A DNA stretch of 64,000 nt, from positions 310,001 through 374,000 of the forward strand of contig NZ_JAEQNB010000005.1 of NCBI RefSeq assembly GCF_016722965.1, read 5' to 3'. The DNA is from Tumebacillus amylolyticus (GTDB lineage Bacteria; Bacillota; Bacilli; Tumebacillales; Tumebacillaceae). Under the pieces are notes generated by a model. That model was not told where the DNA came from, did not search any database, and saw only the letters and a program-made list of their open reading frames with translations. This document shows, piece by piece, positions 51,033 to 61,509 of this stretch. Each line of letters starts with the position of its first letter. Positions within the stretch are counted from its first letter, which is position 1. The position numbers and the translations under genes are program-made.

Positions 51033-51048
51033 GACTCAGGTGGCCTCC

Positions 51049-51225
51049 TTAGAATTTCTTCTTCTTGCGGGCAGCCTCGGACTTTTTCTTGCGGGCTACG
51101 CTGGGCTTTTCGTAATGTTTGCGTTTTTTCACTTCCGCGAGGATGCCATCCTTAGCGGTTGCACGCTTAAATCTACGAAGTGCGCTATCTAAAGATTCAT
51201 TTTTACGAACCTTGACTTCAGACAT
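51049..51225 (-). CDS. rpsU: 30S ribosomal protein S21
   Basis: A 58-residue basic protein: [20 protein letters not shown], then [31 protein letters not shown], a full bS21. GGAGGG precedes ATG 51225; the frame extends to 51270 without support. The transcript starts at the near-perfect promoter at 51301-51330. rpsU is distant from dnaG-sigA, as in Bacillus. Confidence 0.97.
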   Translation of the reverse strand: MSEVKVRKNESLDSALRRFKRATAKDGILAEVKKRKHYEKPSVARKKKSEAARKKKKF

Positions 51226-51300
51226 TTGATTTCCCTCCCTCCGCCAAGCAACATCAGCCGAGAAATACATACGGCAAATAACGAGAATCCGTCAGAGAAC

Positions 51301-51330
51301 ATTATAATATACCAAGTAAAACTATGTCAA
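51301..51330 (-). promoter_or_regulatory. Consensus sigma-A promoter of rpsU-yqeY
   Basis: Minus strand: TTGACA, an 18-base spacer and TATAAT, both hexamers perfect. It lies 76 bases before the rpsU start. The remaining sequence to 51473 shows no gene; a GGGAGG/CCTCCC hairpin near 51430-51447 may end the methyltransferase transcript. Confidence 0.85.
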
Positions 51331-51473
51331 CTGAGGGACCATCGGAGTACCCGATAATTATAAGCCATTGGCACAGAAAAGTAAAACCCTCTATCCCTGT
51401 TGTTCTCTTGTGGCACTGAATACTTCGACGAAGGGGAGGTCAACTCCTCCCTCGTCTTGTATTTTTCCCTCAA

Positions 51474-52682
51474 TTAGCGACGGCTTCGAACTTCAAAGAT
51501 CGCGAATTTGAGATAGTTGTTTTCATCCATCCCGTGTAATTTAGGATGGTCCTTGCCGGCCGTTCTGTATTCCACGAGTCGCAACACTTTTTTCGCATCG
51601 AGCGCCGCTTCGGCAATCGTTTCCATGAACAGGTCCGAATGCATGTGGTACGAGCAGGACGCGGTGACGAGGAAGCCGCGCTCCTTCACCAATTTCATGC
51701 CGCGCAGGTTGATTTCCTTGTACCCGCGGACGGCACCCGGAACGGCGTGACGGCTTTTTGCAAAAGCGGGCGGGTCGAGGATGACGACGTCCCACTGACG
51801 CTTCTCCCGCTCCCATTCGCGCAGTTGTTCAAACGCATCGGCGACGACGAATTCAAAATCGGCTTTGTCTTCGAAGCCGTTCAGCTCGACATTGCGAATC
51901 GCCGTGTCAATCGCGTGCTCCGAGATGTCGAGCGTCGTGATGTTCGTCGCGCCAAACGCGGCGGCGTGGACGGTGAACGACCCCGTATGCGAGAAGCATT
52001 CCAGCACGGAAGCACCCGGTTCGCCCTCGGTCGTTTGTTTGACGAGGTCGCGGATCGCCGCTCTGTTTTCCCGTTGGTCGAAGAAATATCCGGTTTTCTG
52101 CCCGCCGACGACGTCGACGACCATTTTCAGACCGTTTTCTTCAATGATCACATCGCCGCCGAGTTCGCCGTGCAAGAGGCCGGTGCGTTGTTCCAAGCCT
52201 TCCAGTTCACGGACGCCGACGTCGCTGCGCTCGTAGATCGCTTTCGGATTGAGAACGTCCTTGAGCGCTTGCAAGATGAGGTCTTTGCGGACTTCGATGC
52301 CAAGCGAGAGAATTTGCAGGACCAGCACGTCGCCGAACTTGTCCACCACGAGGCCGGGCAAGTAGTCCGCTTCCCCGTAGATCAAACGGAACGAGTCCGA
52401 ATCGACGAAACGGCGGCGGTAGTCATAGCACTCCTGCACTTTGCGGGTGAAAAACGCCTGGTCGATCTCTTCGCCCGGCGTATAGGTCATGACGCGAACG
52501 GAAATCTGGGATTTCGGGTTGTAATAGCCGCGCGCAAGAAAAGCACCGCGATGGTCTTGGACATCGACGATGTCGCCGGGCGCCGCAACGCCTTCGAGAC
52601 GCTCGATTTCGTTGTTGAATACCCACGGATTGCCCGCTTCGAGACGCTTTTTGCGCGTTTTTTTCAAGATGATGTTTGCCAT
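51474..52682 (-). CDS. RlmI/RlmK-type 23S rRNA (cytosine-C5) methyltransferase
   Basis: A 402-residue protein. An N-terminal PUA domain (KKTRKKRLEAGNPWVFNNEI) precedes an EEHEE domain and a Rossmann fold with SVLECFSHTGSFTVHAAAFGA and WDVVILDPPAFAKSRHAV; the catalytic Cys is in LVTASCSYHMHSDLF. E. coli RlmI makes m5C1962; the position here is not proven. ATG 52682 has AAGGAGA upstream. Confidence 0.92.
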   Translation of the reverse strand: MANIILKKTRKKRLEAGNPWVFNNEIERLEGVAAPGDIVDVQDHRGAFLARGYYNPKSQISVRVMTYTPGEEIDQAFFTRKVQECYDYRRRFVDSDSFRLIYGEADYLPGLVVDKFGDVLVLQILSLGIEVRKDLILQALKDVLNPKAIYERSDVGVRELEGLEQRTGLLHGELGGDVIIEENGLKMVVDVVGGQKTGYFFDQRENRAAIRDLVKQTTEGEPGASVLECFSHTGSFTVHAAAFGATNITTLDISEHAIDTAIRNVELNGFEDKADFEFVVADAFEQLREWEREKRQWDVVILDPPAFAKSRHAVPGAVRGYKEINLRGMKLVKERGFLVTASCSYHMHSDLFMETIAEAALDAKKVLRLVEYRTAGKDHPKLHGMDENNYLKFAIFEVRSRR

Positions 52683-52741
52683 AGAAGTTGTCTCCTTCGC
52701 ATACATGTTAGTATGTGAGTTTGTCCCAGGAGGTGGATCGT

Positions 52742-53677
52742 ATGCTGTGGAAATCCACGCTTTTGCTCATATTGGGCTTGGGCGGGTTTCTCGCCGGGAT
52801 GTGGATCATGCGAACCGGCATGGAAAAAATGGCGGTGGACCGCCTGCCGGAGATTATCAAACGCTTTGTCAAAACGCCCACGAGAGGCTTGCTGACGGGG
52901 ACGGTCTTGACGGCGTTGATTCATTCGAGCGCGGGAGTGACGATCATCTCCATCGGGTTGGTCAGCGCCGGAGCGATGACGTTCGCCGACTCGCTCGGGG
53001 TCATTCTCGGATCTAACATCGGGACGACGGTAACGACACAAGTGTTGTCGTTCGGAATTCAGCAGTTGTTCCTCCCGTTTCTCATCGTCGGCGCGATTCT
53101 TTCGATTTTCTTGCGGGGGACGTACAAGTACATCGGTCTCGCCGTGCTCGGCTTTGGCGCGATCTTCCTCGCGTTGGAGTTGATCGAGCGCGCCTTGGAG
53201 CCGCTGTCCGCCATGCCGTGGTTCCGAGACATCCTCGCGTACTCTTCGAACCATCCGTTGCTCGGCGTTCTCGCCGGGACCGTGTTGACGGCGATGATTA
53301 CTTCGAGCACAGCGACGACGATGCTGACGATTGTACTGGCTTCGCAAGGTTTGGTGGACTTGCCCGGTGCAATTGCGATCATTATCGGCAACAACATCGG
53401 AACGACCGTTACGTCGATCATCGCGGCGGTCGGAACTCCGCTCAATGCCAAGCGGGTGGCACTGGCGCACATCATTTTGAATGTGCTAGGCGGTGCTGCG
53501 TTCCTGCCGTTCATCGGCGGGTTTGCCGAACTGTGCCGCTGGTTTGGCGGAGACATCGGCGTTCAAGTTGCGACTTCTCATCTGCTGTTCAACTTGATTT
53601 CGTCGCTTGCGGTCTGGCCGTTTACGAAGTGGTTTGCCAAGTTGGTCTGCTGGATGATGCCGGAGAAAAAAACGTAG
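52742..53677 (+). CDS. Na/Pi-cotransporter II-family protein
   Basis: A 311-residue membrane protein with two inverted NaPi_cotrn repeats. Each contains the QSSS-like motif: LIHSSAGVTIISIGLVSAG with GSNIGTTVTTQ, and ITSSTATTMLTIVLASQG with GNNIGTTVTS. It lacks the C-terminal PhoU domain of many homologues. It probably carries Na+-coupled phosphate or another anion. GGAGG precedes ATG 52742. It is divergent from the RlmI-like gene. Confidence 0.9.
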   Translation: MLWKSTLLLILGLGGFLAGMWIMRTGMEKMAVDRLPEIIKRFVKTPTRGLLTGTVLTALIHSSAGVTIISIGLVSAGAMTFADSLGVILGSNIGTTVTTQVLSFGIQQLFLPFLIVGAILSIFLRGTYKYIGLAVLGFGAIFLALELIERALEPLSAMPWFRDILAYSSNHPLLGVLAGTVLTAMITSSTATTMLTIVLASQGLVDLPGAIAIIIGNNIGTTVTSIIAAVGTPLNAKRVALAHIILNVLGGAAFLPFIGGFAELCRWFGGDIGVQVATSHLLFNLISSLAVWPFTKWFAKLVCWMMPEKKT

Positions 53678-53700
53678 GTCGCAGTTGCACGGGTTATGTA

Positions 53701-53738
53701 AGGGAGCGTCGGTCCTCGGAGGGGACGGGCGCTTTTTT
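53701..53738. terminator. Terminator between the symporter gene and deoC
   Basis: AGCGTCGGTCC-TCGGAG-GGGACGGGCGCTTTTTT; the stem has one mismatch. It lies between convergent stops. Confidence 0.65.
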
Positions 53739-53743
53739 ACCGC

Positions 53744-54502
53744 TTAGTAGTTCTCTTGAGAGACTTGGCCTTGAACGATGGCAACGCCGGCGGAGCAGCC
53801 GATGCGGTTGCAGCCTGCTTCCATGACGCCTTGTGCATCTGCGAGCGAGCGAACGCCGCCGGATGCTTTGACCCCCGTGTTCGGGCCGACGACGGCACGC
53901 ATGAGGGCGACGTCTGCCGGAGTGGCCCCGCCTGTCGAGAAGCCGGTGGACGTTTTGACGAAGTCGGCTCCTGCGGCGACGGAGAGCAGAGACGCGATCG
54001 CTTTTTGCTCGTCGGTGAGCAAGGAGGTTTCGATGATGACTTTGGTGAGGGCTTGGTCTTTGACCGCGTCGACGACCGTTTTGATCTCTTCGTAAACGGC
54101 TTTGTAGTCTCCTGCGCGCATCAGGCCGTTGGAGATGACCATGTCCACTTCGTGAGCGCCGTTGGCGACGGCGTTTTTCGCTTCGAACGCTTTGACTTCT
54201 GCGGTCGTCGCTCCGAGCGGGAAGCCGATGACGGTGCAGACTTTGACTTCTGTGTCGGCGAGTGCCTTGGCACAGCGGGCGACGTAGATCGGGTTGATGC
54301 AGACAGCGGCGAACTTGTATTGAGCGGCTTCGGCGCAGAGTTGATCAATCTGCTCCGGAGTGGCTTCCGGTTTGAGCAAAGTATGATCGATAATCGAAGC
54401 GGCTTGGTCCACGGGAACTTGGGTGAAGGCGCCGGTCGGTTCATGAGTGAAACCGATCGCATCGCGGACGGCCGCGCGTGCGGATTCGATGATCTGTTGC
54501 AT
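53744..54502 (-). CDS. deoC: Deoxyribose-phosphate aldolase
   Basis: A 252-residue class I aldolase splitting 2-deoxyribose-5-phosphate to acetaldehyde and glyceraldehyde-3-phosphate. The Schiff-base Lys is in [44 protein letters not shown] and [13 protein letters not shown] complete the barrel. The first 30 residues extend beyond the usual start. An extended -10 TGCTATAGT lies about 60 bases upstream. It interrupts the usual dnaK-region order. Confidence 0.95.
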   Translation of the reverse strand: MQQIIESARAAVRDAIGFTHEPTGAFTQVPVDQAASIIDHTLLKPEATPEQIDQLCAEAAQYKFAAVCINPIYVARCAKALADTEVKVCTVIGFPLGATTAEVKAFEAKNAVANGAHEVDMVISNGLMRAGDYKAVYEEIKTVVDAVKDQALTKVIIETSLLTDEQKAIASLLSVAAGADFVKTSTGFSTGGATPADVALMRAVVGPNTGVKASGGVRSLADAQGVMEAGCNRIGCSAGVAIVQGQVSQENY

Positions 54503-54574
54503 GTTGGATTCCTCCTAGCTTTGAAAAAACGGGCGATTTTTCCACAATCCCTATCACTATAGCATAGTTTGCCC

Positions 54575-54612
54575 AAAAAAATCCCCCACACAGTTTCCTG
54601 CGCGGGGGATTC
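54575..54612 (-). terminator. Terminator after mtaB
   Basis: GAATCCCCCGCGCAGG...TGTGTGGGGGATTTTTTTG on the minus strand, 17 bases after the stop at 54629. Confidence 0.75.
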
Positions 54613-54628
54613 TTGACGATCGAACGAA

Positions 54629-56008
54629 TTACAGCATTTCCAATTCCATCGCACCTGCGAACTGGCCTTCCTCAATCGGGGCGATGACTTTCTCGGTGAA
54701 GGTCAATCGCTCCACGAACGTGCCTTGCGACACTTCAGGACCGGCTGCGTCGAGACGGACTGCACAGACTTCACCGAGCAGTTCGTCATCGCCGTCGAAC
54801 ACGACTTTGATGTAGTTGTCGGTATACCCGATCAGTTGGCCGTTCTCGTCGCGCTCTTCCGGAATGACTTCCAACACGTCTCCCAAGAAACGGGTCGAGT
54901 ACTTCACTTGGAGGGTGTTCGCCAACTGAATCAGTCGGGTGACACGCGCTTCCTTCTCACGCTCGGTCAACTGGTCCTTGTACTTCGCGGCCGGCGTAAA
55001 GTTGCGGCGGGAGTACGGGAAGACGTGCAGGTCGGCAAACTCTTGGTCTTTGATGAAGTTGTACGTTCCTTCAAAGTCCTCGACCGTCTCGCCCGGGAAG
55101 CCGACGATGACGTCCGATGTGATGGCGACGTCGCCCAAGGCGCCGCGGACTTTTTTCACCGCTTCGGCGAACTCTTCGATGGTGTACTTGCGGTTCATGC
55201 GGTCCAACACGCGGTTCGAACCCGCTTGCAACGGGATGTGCAGGTGGCGGACGATCTTGGTGGACTTCGTCATGACGTCGATCATCTTGTCATCGAGCTC
55301 CGACGCTTCGATGGACGAGATGCGGATGCGGCGCAGGTCCGGCACTTTTTCTTCCAGATCGCGCAGCAGGTCTGCGAGGTTGTAGTTCTCCAGATCGTCG
55401 CCGTAGCCCCCGGTGTGAATCCCGGTCAGGACGATCTCGTAGTAGCCCGCTTCCACCAGTTTCTTCGCTTGGCGGATGACGTTCTGCGGATCGCGGCTGC
55501 GAATGAAGCCGCGGGAGTACGGGATAATACAGAACGTGCAGAAGTTGTTGCAACCTTCCTGAATCTTCAGCGAGGCGCGGGTGCGGTCGTTGAAGGAAGG
55601 CACGTCCAATTCTTCGAACTCGCGCTGCTTGCGGACGGAAGAGACCACTTTGAACGGGCTCTTCTCTTCTTGCGCGCGCTCTACGTATTCCAGAATTTTC
55701 TCCCGACCTTGCGTCCCGATGACGAGGTCGACGCCCGGAATCTCCAAAATTTCATCCGGTGCAACCTGTGCGTAACAACCGGTTACAACGATGGTTGCAT
55801 CCGGGTTGCGGCGAATCGCGCGGCGAATCATCTGGCGCGATTTTTTGTCCCCGGTGTTGGTGACGGTGCAGGTGTTGATGACATAGCAATCGGCGATGTC
55901 TTCGAAGTCCACTTGCGCCCAGCCTTTGTCATGGAACAAGTGCCAGATCGCTTCGGTGTCATACGAGTTGACTTTGCAACCCAATGTGTGAAAAGCAACG
56001 GTGCTCAT
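54629..56008 (-). CDS. mtaB: tRNA t6A37 methylthiotransferase MtaB
   Basis: A 459-residue radical-SAM enzyme converting t6A37 to ms2t6A37. UPF0004 domain with TLGCKVNSYDTEAIW, VINTCTVTNTGDKKSRQM and VTGCYAQVAP supplies one 4Fe-4S cluster; CNNFCTFCIIPYSRG is the radical-SAM CxxxCxxC site; a C-terminal TRAM domain ends the protein. ATG 56008 has GGGAGG upstream; the extension to 56098 overlaps rsmE and is rejected. It follows rsmE by 4 bases. Confidence 0.96.
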   Translation of the reverse strand: MSTVAFHTLGCKVNSYDTEAIWHLFHDKGWAQVDFEDIADCYVINTCTVTNTGDKKSRQMIRRAIRRNPDATIVVTGCYAQVAPDEILEIPGVDLVIGTQGREKILEYVERAQEEKSPFKVVSSVRKQREFEELDVPSFNDRTRASLKIQEGCNNFCTFCIIPYSRGFIRSRDPQNVIRQAKKLVEAGYYEIVLTGIHTGGYGDDLENYNLADLLRDLEEKVPDLRRIRISSIEASELDDKMIDVMTKSTKIVRHLHIPLQAGSNRVLDRMNRKYTIEEFAEAVKKVRGALGDVAITSDVIVGFPGETVEDFEGTYNFIKDQEFADLHVFPYSRRNFTPAAKYKDQLTEREKEARVTRLIQLANTLQVKYSTRFLGDVLEVIPEERDENGQLIGYTDNYIKVVFDGDDELLGEVCAVRLDAAGPEVSQGTFVERLTFTEKVIAPIEEGQFAGAMELEML

Positions 56009-56012
56009 GAAT

Positions 56013-56756
56013 TCAACCTCCCATCTCACCATAGTGATAGTAAATGCAAGTCGCGGCCACCAGTCCGGCCGTTTCCGTGCGCAATATGCGAGGCCCAAGC
56101 GTCACGGGGAGTGCTCCCCGGCTCAGGGCCGTTTCAACTTCCGAATCGGCGATGCCGCCCTCCGGTCCGATCAGCACACAGATGTGCTGGGCGTCGGGAG
56201 CGTCTGCCAACACTTCGCGCAAGCTTCTTGCTTTTTCTCCTTCGTAGGGTACGACTACGAGGTCGAATCCGTCAAGAGAGTTCATCACTTGTTTGAAGCT
56301 CATCGGTTCTGCAATGGACGGAACCAAGTTGCGGTGCGCTTGTTCAGCCGCTTCTTTGGCGATTTTCTGCCAGCGGTCGCGGCGTTTCTGTTCCTTTTTG
56401 GCGTCGTATTGGACGACGCAGCGCGCCATGTCCACGGGGACGAAGCGGTTGATGCCGACCTCTGTTCCCTTTTGGACAATCAACTCCATTTTATCACCTT
56501 TGGGCAGGCCCTGCGCCAAGGTAATTTTTACACGCGATTCCGGGGAGTGGACCAACTCTTCCACGACACGGCCCGTGACCGTGGTGTCCCCAAGGTCGGT
56601 GAGTTCCACGCGAAACGCGTGGCCGAGACCGTCGCAAACGATGACTTCCTCTCCCGCTTCCATGCGCATGACGCGGACGATGTGCTTCACATCGTCCCCC
56701 GTGATCGCAATGCGGCCGTCGGCGATTGCGTCCGGCTGTACGAAATAACGTTGCAC
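56013..56756 (-). CDS. rsmE: 16S rRNA (uracil1498-N3)-methyltransferase
   Basis: A 247-residue SPOUT enzyme. N-terminal PUA-like domain QRYFVQPDAIADGRIAITGDDVKHIVRVMRM (positions 2-32); the knotted C-terminus shows LIGPEGGIADSEVETAL and LGPRILRTETAGLVA. GTG 56756 lies after GGAGGGG. It is part of the prmA-rsmE-mtaB transcript. Confidence 0.96.
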   Translation of the reverse strand: MQRYFVQPDAIADGRIAITGDDVKHIVRVMRMEAGEEVIVCDGLGHAFRVELTDLGDTTVTGRVVEELVHSPESRVKITLAQGLPKGDKMELIVQKGTEVGINRFVPVDMARCVVQYDAKKEQKRRDRWQKIAKEAAEQAHRNLVPSIAEPMSFKQVMNSLDGFDLVVVPYEGEKARSLREVLADAPDAQHICVLIGPEGGIADSEVETALSRGALPVTLGPRILRTETAGLVAATCIYYHYGEMGG

Positions 56757-56821
56757 GCAGGACCCCTCCTTTTTCGAAAAAGCGCCGCTGTCCGCCGTGC
56801 GGACATTGGCGAACTCGCTGA

Positions 56822-57757
56822 TTATGCCAGTTTGGCGACGAAGGCGACCCAGTCGTCTTCGGTGAATTTGTCCACGATGCGGAAGCCTTGAGCTTCCAAC
56901 TCGGTGCGGACGATGTCGGCTTTTTCCTTAATAATGCCGGATGTGATGAACGTGCCGTCCGGTTTGAGCACTTCGCGCGCAGAGCTGACCATGAGCAAGA
57001 TGATCTCGGCGAGGATGTTCGCGACGACGATGTCGAATTTCTCGTCTACGCCTTTGAGCAAGTCGTTGGCGCGGACGGTGATTTTGTCGGAAACGCCGTT
57101 GAGTTCGACGTTCTCCTGCGCGACTTGCACCGCGACCGGATCGAGGTCGAGTGCAAGGACGCTGCCGGCGCCGAGTTTGGCACACGCGATGGAGAGAATG
57201 CCCGTGCCGCAACCGACATCGACCAGCGTATCGCCCGGTTGGATGATCTTGTCCAACACGCGAATGCACAGGTTGGTCGTCGGATGCGTGCCGGTGCCAA
57301 ACGCCATGCCGGGATCGAGTTCGATCAGCACTTCGCCCTCTCGCGGGGTGTATTCTTCCCACGTCGGCTTGATCGTCAGGCGTTCGGTCACTTGGACGGG
57401 GTGGTAGTATTTTTTCCACTCGTTCGCCCATTCTTCCTCATCGGCAATCCGAACTTCGACTTTTGCGGTGCCCGGTTCGATTCCGAGCTCACGCAGGCCT
57501 TGAATTTCTGCTTGAATCTGTCCGGTCATCTCGTCTTGCCAGATTTCCAGCGCCACATACGCCTTCACACGCACGCCCGATTCCGGGAAATCGGCCGGGT
57601 TCAGCCCGTAGATCTCGCCATAGCGGTCTTCCCACGTGCGGGTCAAGTCGTTGCTGTCTTCCAGCACGACGCCGTTGGCCCCGTAACGTTCCAAGATCGC
57701 GGATACCGCCTCCACTGCATCGGAGGTGGTCAGCACTTGCACTTCCGCCCACTGCAT
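56822..57757 (-). CDS. prmA: Ribosomal protein L11 methyltransferase
   Basis: A 311-residue enzyme trimethylating L11. The SAM motif is TLVDVGCGTGILSIACAKLGA, with ELDPGMAFGTGTHPTT before it and VVANILAEIIL after. The N-terminal substrate-recognition domain occupies residues 1-95. It lies after a terminator that follows dnaJ, so it may have its own promoter, unlike the continuous B. subtilis operon. Confidence 0.96.
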   Translation of the reverse strand: MQWAEVQVLTTSDAVEAVSAILERYGANGVVLEDSNDLTRTWEDRYGEIYGLNPADFPESGVRVKAYVALEIWQDEMTGQIQAEIQGLRELGIEPGTAKVEVRIADEEEWANEWKKYYHPVQVTERLTIKPTWEEYTPREGEVLIELDPGMAFGTGTHPTTNLCIRVLDKIIQPGDTLVDVGCGTGILSIACAKLGAGSVLALDLDPVAVQVAQENVELNGVSDKITVRANDLLKGVDEKFDIVVANILAEIILLMVSSAREVLKPDGTFITSGIIKEKADIVRTELEAQGFRIVDKFTEDDWVAFVAKLA

Positions 57758-57828
57758 CTATTTTCCCCCTTTGGGATCACTCTCACATTTTGGACATGCA
57801 AAAGTAAAAATACCATACCTGCAAAAAT

Positions 57829-57885
57829 AAATCCACAGGTGATAGGATGCCCGCAATCGGCGGGTTCCTACCCTGTGGATTTTTT
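57829..57885 (-). terminator. Terminator after dnaJ
   Basis: AAATCCACAGG...CCTGTGGATTT with an inner CCCGC/GCGGG hairpin and U-runs on both sides, 20 bases after the dnaJ stop. Confidence 0.85.
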
Positions 57886-57906
57886 CATAACCCTTGATTC
57901 AAAACC

Positions 57907-59028
57907 CTAGCGGAGCAGGTCTTTGAGTTTGTCGAACAGCGTGCGTTGTTGCTCGTGCGTCTCTTCGCCCATCGTCGAGGCCAACTCGCGAAGCAGTTCC
58001 TTCTGCTTGTCGGTCAGCGACGTCGGGGTGATGACGACGACGCGCACATGCTGGTCGCCACGTACATTGTTGCGGTTGAGCACCGGGATGCCCTGACCGC
58101 GAAGTCGGAAGATTTGCCCGGACTGGGTACCTTCCGGAATACGTAATTTTGCTTTGCCGTCGATGGTCGGCACTTCGATCTCGTCGCCGAGCGCCGCTTG
58201 CACGAACGTCAGCGGCACTTCGCAGAACACATCCTCGCCCTCGCGTTCGAAGAAATCGTGATCGCGTACGACGAGCACGACGAACAAGTCGCCCGCCGGG
58301 CCGCCCTTGGTGCCCGCTTCGCCTGCGCCGGAGATGCGAATGCGGTTGCCCGTGTCTACGCCGGCCGGAACTTTGACTTTGATCTGACGACGGCGGCGTA
58401 CTTTGCCTTCGCCTTGGCAGGAGCCGCACTTTTGCTCGATCTTCTTGCCCGAGCCGCCGCAGGTGCGGCAAGTGGTGCGGTTGACCATGCGACCGAGCGG
58501 GGTGTTGACGATCTGCTCTTGCTGCCCGCTGCCGTTACAAGTCGGGCACGTCGAGACGTTGGTGCCCGGTTTCGCTCCGGAGCCGTCGCAGGTGTCGCAT
58601 TCCTCCCAGCGCGGGATCTCGATGGTTTTTTCCGTACCGAACGCAGCTTCCTTGAATTCCACTTGCATCTGGTATTGGAGGTCTTGACCTCTTTGCGGGC
58701 CGTTGCGCTGCCCACGACCGCCGCCTCCACCGCCGAAGAACATGTCAAAAATGTCTCCGAAGTCGCCGAATCCTCCAGCGCCGCCGCCACCGCCGCCGAA
58801 CTGGTTCGGGTCTTGGTGACCGAAACGGTCGTAGCGGGCGCGTTTTTCGGAATCGGACAAGTTCTCGTAGGCTTCGGTGACTTCCTTGAACTTGTCACCG
58901 GCGTTCGGATCGTCTTTGTTGACGTCCGGATGATATTGGCGCGCTAGTTTGCGGTACGCCTTTTTGATCTCCTCGGGGGAGGATTCCTTGCCAACCCCGA
59001 GGACGTCATAATAATCTCGTTTGCTCAC
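57907..59028 (-). CDS. dnaJ: Chaperone protein DnaJ
   Basis: A 373-residue type I Hsp40. J domain with the HPD motif ([12 protein letters not shown]), a Gly-rich linker containing a long run of Gly ([14 protein letters not shown]), four CxxCxGxG zinc motifs ([39 protein letters not shown]) and the C-terminal substrate-binding sandwich. The start is GTG 59028 with a weak ribosome site (GAGTGAG). It follows dnaK by 17 bases. Confidence 0.97.
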   Translation of the reverse strand: MSKRDYYDVLGVGKESSPEEIKKAYRKLARQYHPDVNKDDPNAGDKFKEVTEAYENLSDSEKRARYDRFGHQDPNQFGGGGGGAGGFGDFGDIFDMFFGGGGGGRGQRNGPQRGQDLQYQMQVEFKEAAFGTEKTIEIPRWEECDTCDGSGAKPGTNVSTCPTCNGSGQQEQIVNTPLGRMVNRTTCRTCGGSGKKIEQKCGSCQGEGKVRRRRQIKVKVPAGVDTGNRIRISGAGEAGTKGGPAGDLFVVLVVRDHDFFEREGEDVFCEVPLTFVQAALGDEIEVPTIDGKAKLRIPEGTQSGQIFRLRGQGIPVLNRNNVRGDQHVRVVVITPTSLTDKQKELLRELASTMGEETHEQQRTLFDKLKDLLR

Positions 59029-59045
59029 GAGCGCTCACTCATTTC

Positions 59046-60932
<1,887 letters not shown>

Positions 60933-61484
60933 TTATTGGCTGACTTGAACCATCGCCGGGCGGATGACTTTGTCCTTGAGCTTGTAGCCCTTGCGCATCT
61001 CCATGACGACGGTGCCCGCCGGATGATCCGGCGAATCGACTTGCATGACGCCCTCGTGGACGTTCGGGTCAAACGCCTGACCGACAGATTCAATCGCAGC
61101 AAGGCCGTAGTTGCCAAGCGCGGTTTGCAATTGGCGGTAGACCATGTCTACGCCGGTAAGCAGAGTTTGCACGTCCGCTTTGTCGGCCGACTGCATCGCC
61201 ATCTCGAACGTGTCGAGCACCGGAAGCAGTTCTTCGATGATGCGGGTGTTTGCATACGCCGCGAACTCTTCCTTCTCTTGGCGGCTGCGGCGGCGGAAGT
61301 TATCAAAGTCCGCCTGGGCACGCAGGTAGCGGCCCTTGTAGTCCTCCGACTCCGCAGTCAGACGCTGGACTTCAGCCAGCAACTCTTCGCGGGTGCGGGT
61401 ATCTTCAGCACCGTCGACGTCGGCAGTGGTTTCTGCTTCGGTTTCTTGCGCTTCGAGAGTTTCATCCATACGGTTGTCTTCCAT
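60933..61484 (-). CDS. grpE: Nucleotide exchange factor GrpE
   Basis: A 183-residue dimeric exchange factor for DnaK. An acidic N-terminus (MEDNRMDETLEAQETEAETT) leads to a long coiled coil (EELLAEVQRLTAESEDYKGR) and the beta domain with NYGLAAIESVGQAFDPNVHEGVMQVDSPDHPAGTVVMEMRKGYKLKDKVIRPAMV (positions about 130-180). ATG 61484 has AGGAGG upstream; the frame reaches 61523 but overlaps the chaperonin stop. It follows the chaperonin gene by 25 bases. Confidence 0.96.
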   Translation of the reverse strand: MEDNRMDETLEAQETEAETTADVDGAEDTRTREELLAEVQRLTAESEDYKGRYLRAQADFDNFRRRSRQEKEEFAAYANTRIIEELLPVLDTFEMAMQSADKADVQTLLTGVDMVYRQLQTALGNYGLAAIESVGQAFDPNVHEGVMQVDSPDHPAGTVVMEMRKGYKLKDKVIRPAMVQVSQ

Positions 61485-61509
61485 TTTGCGAAACCTCCTA
61501 AAAAAACCT

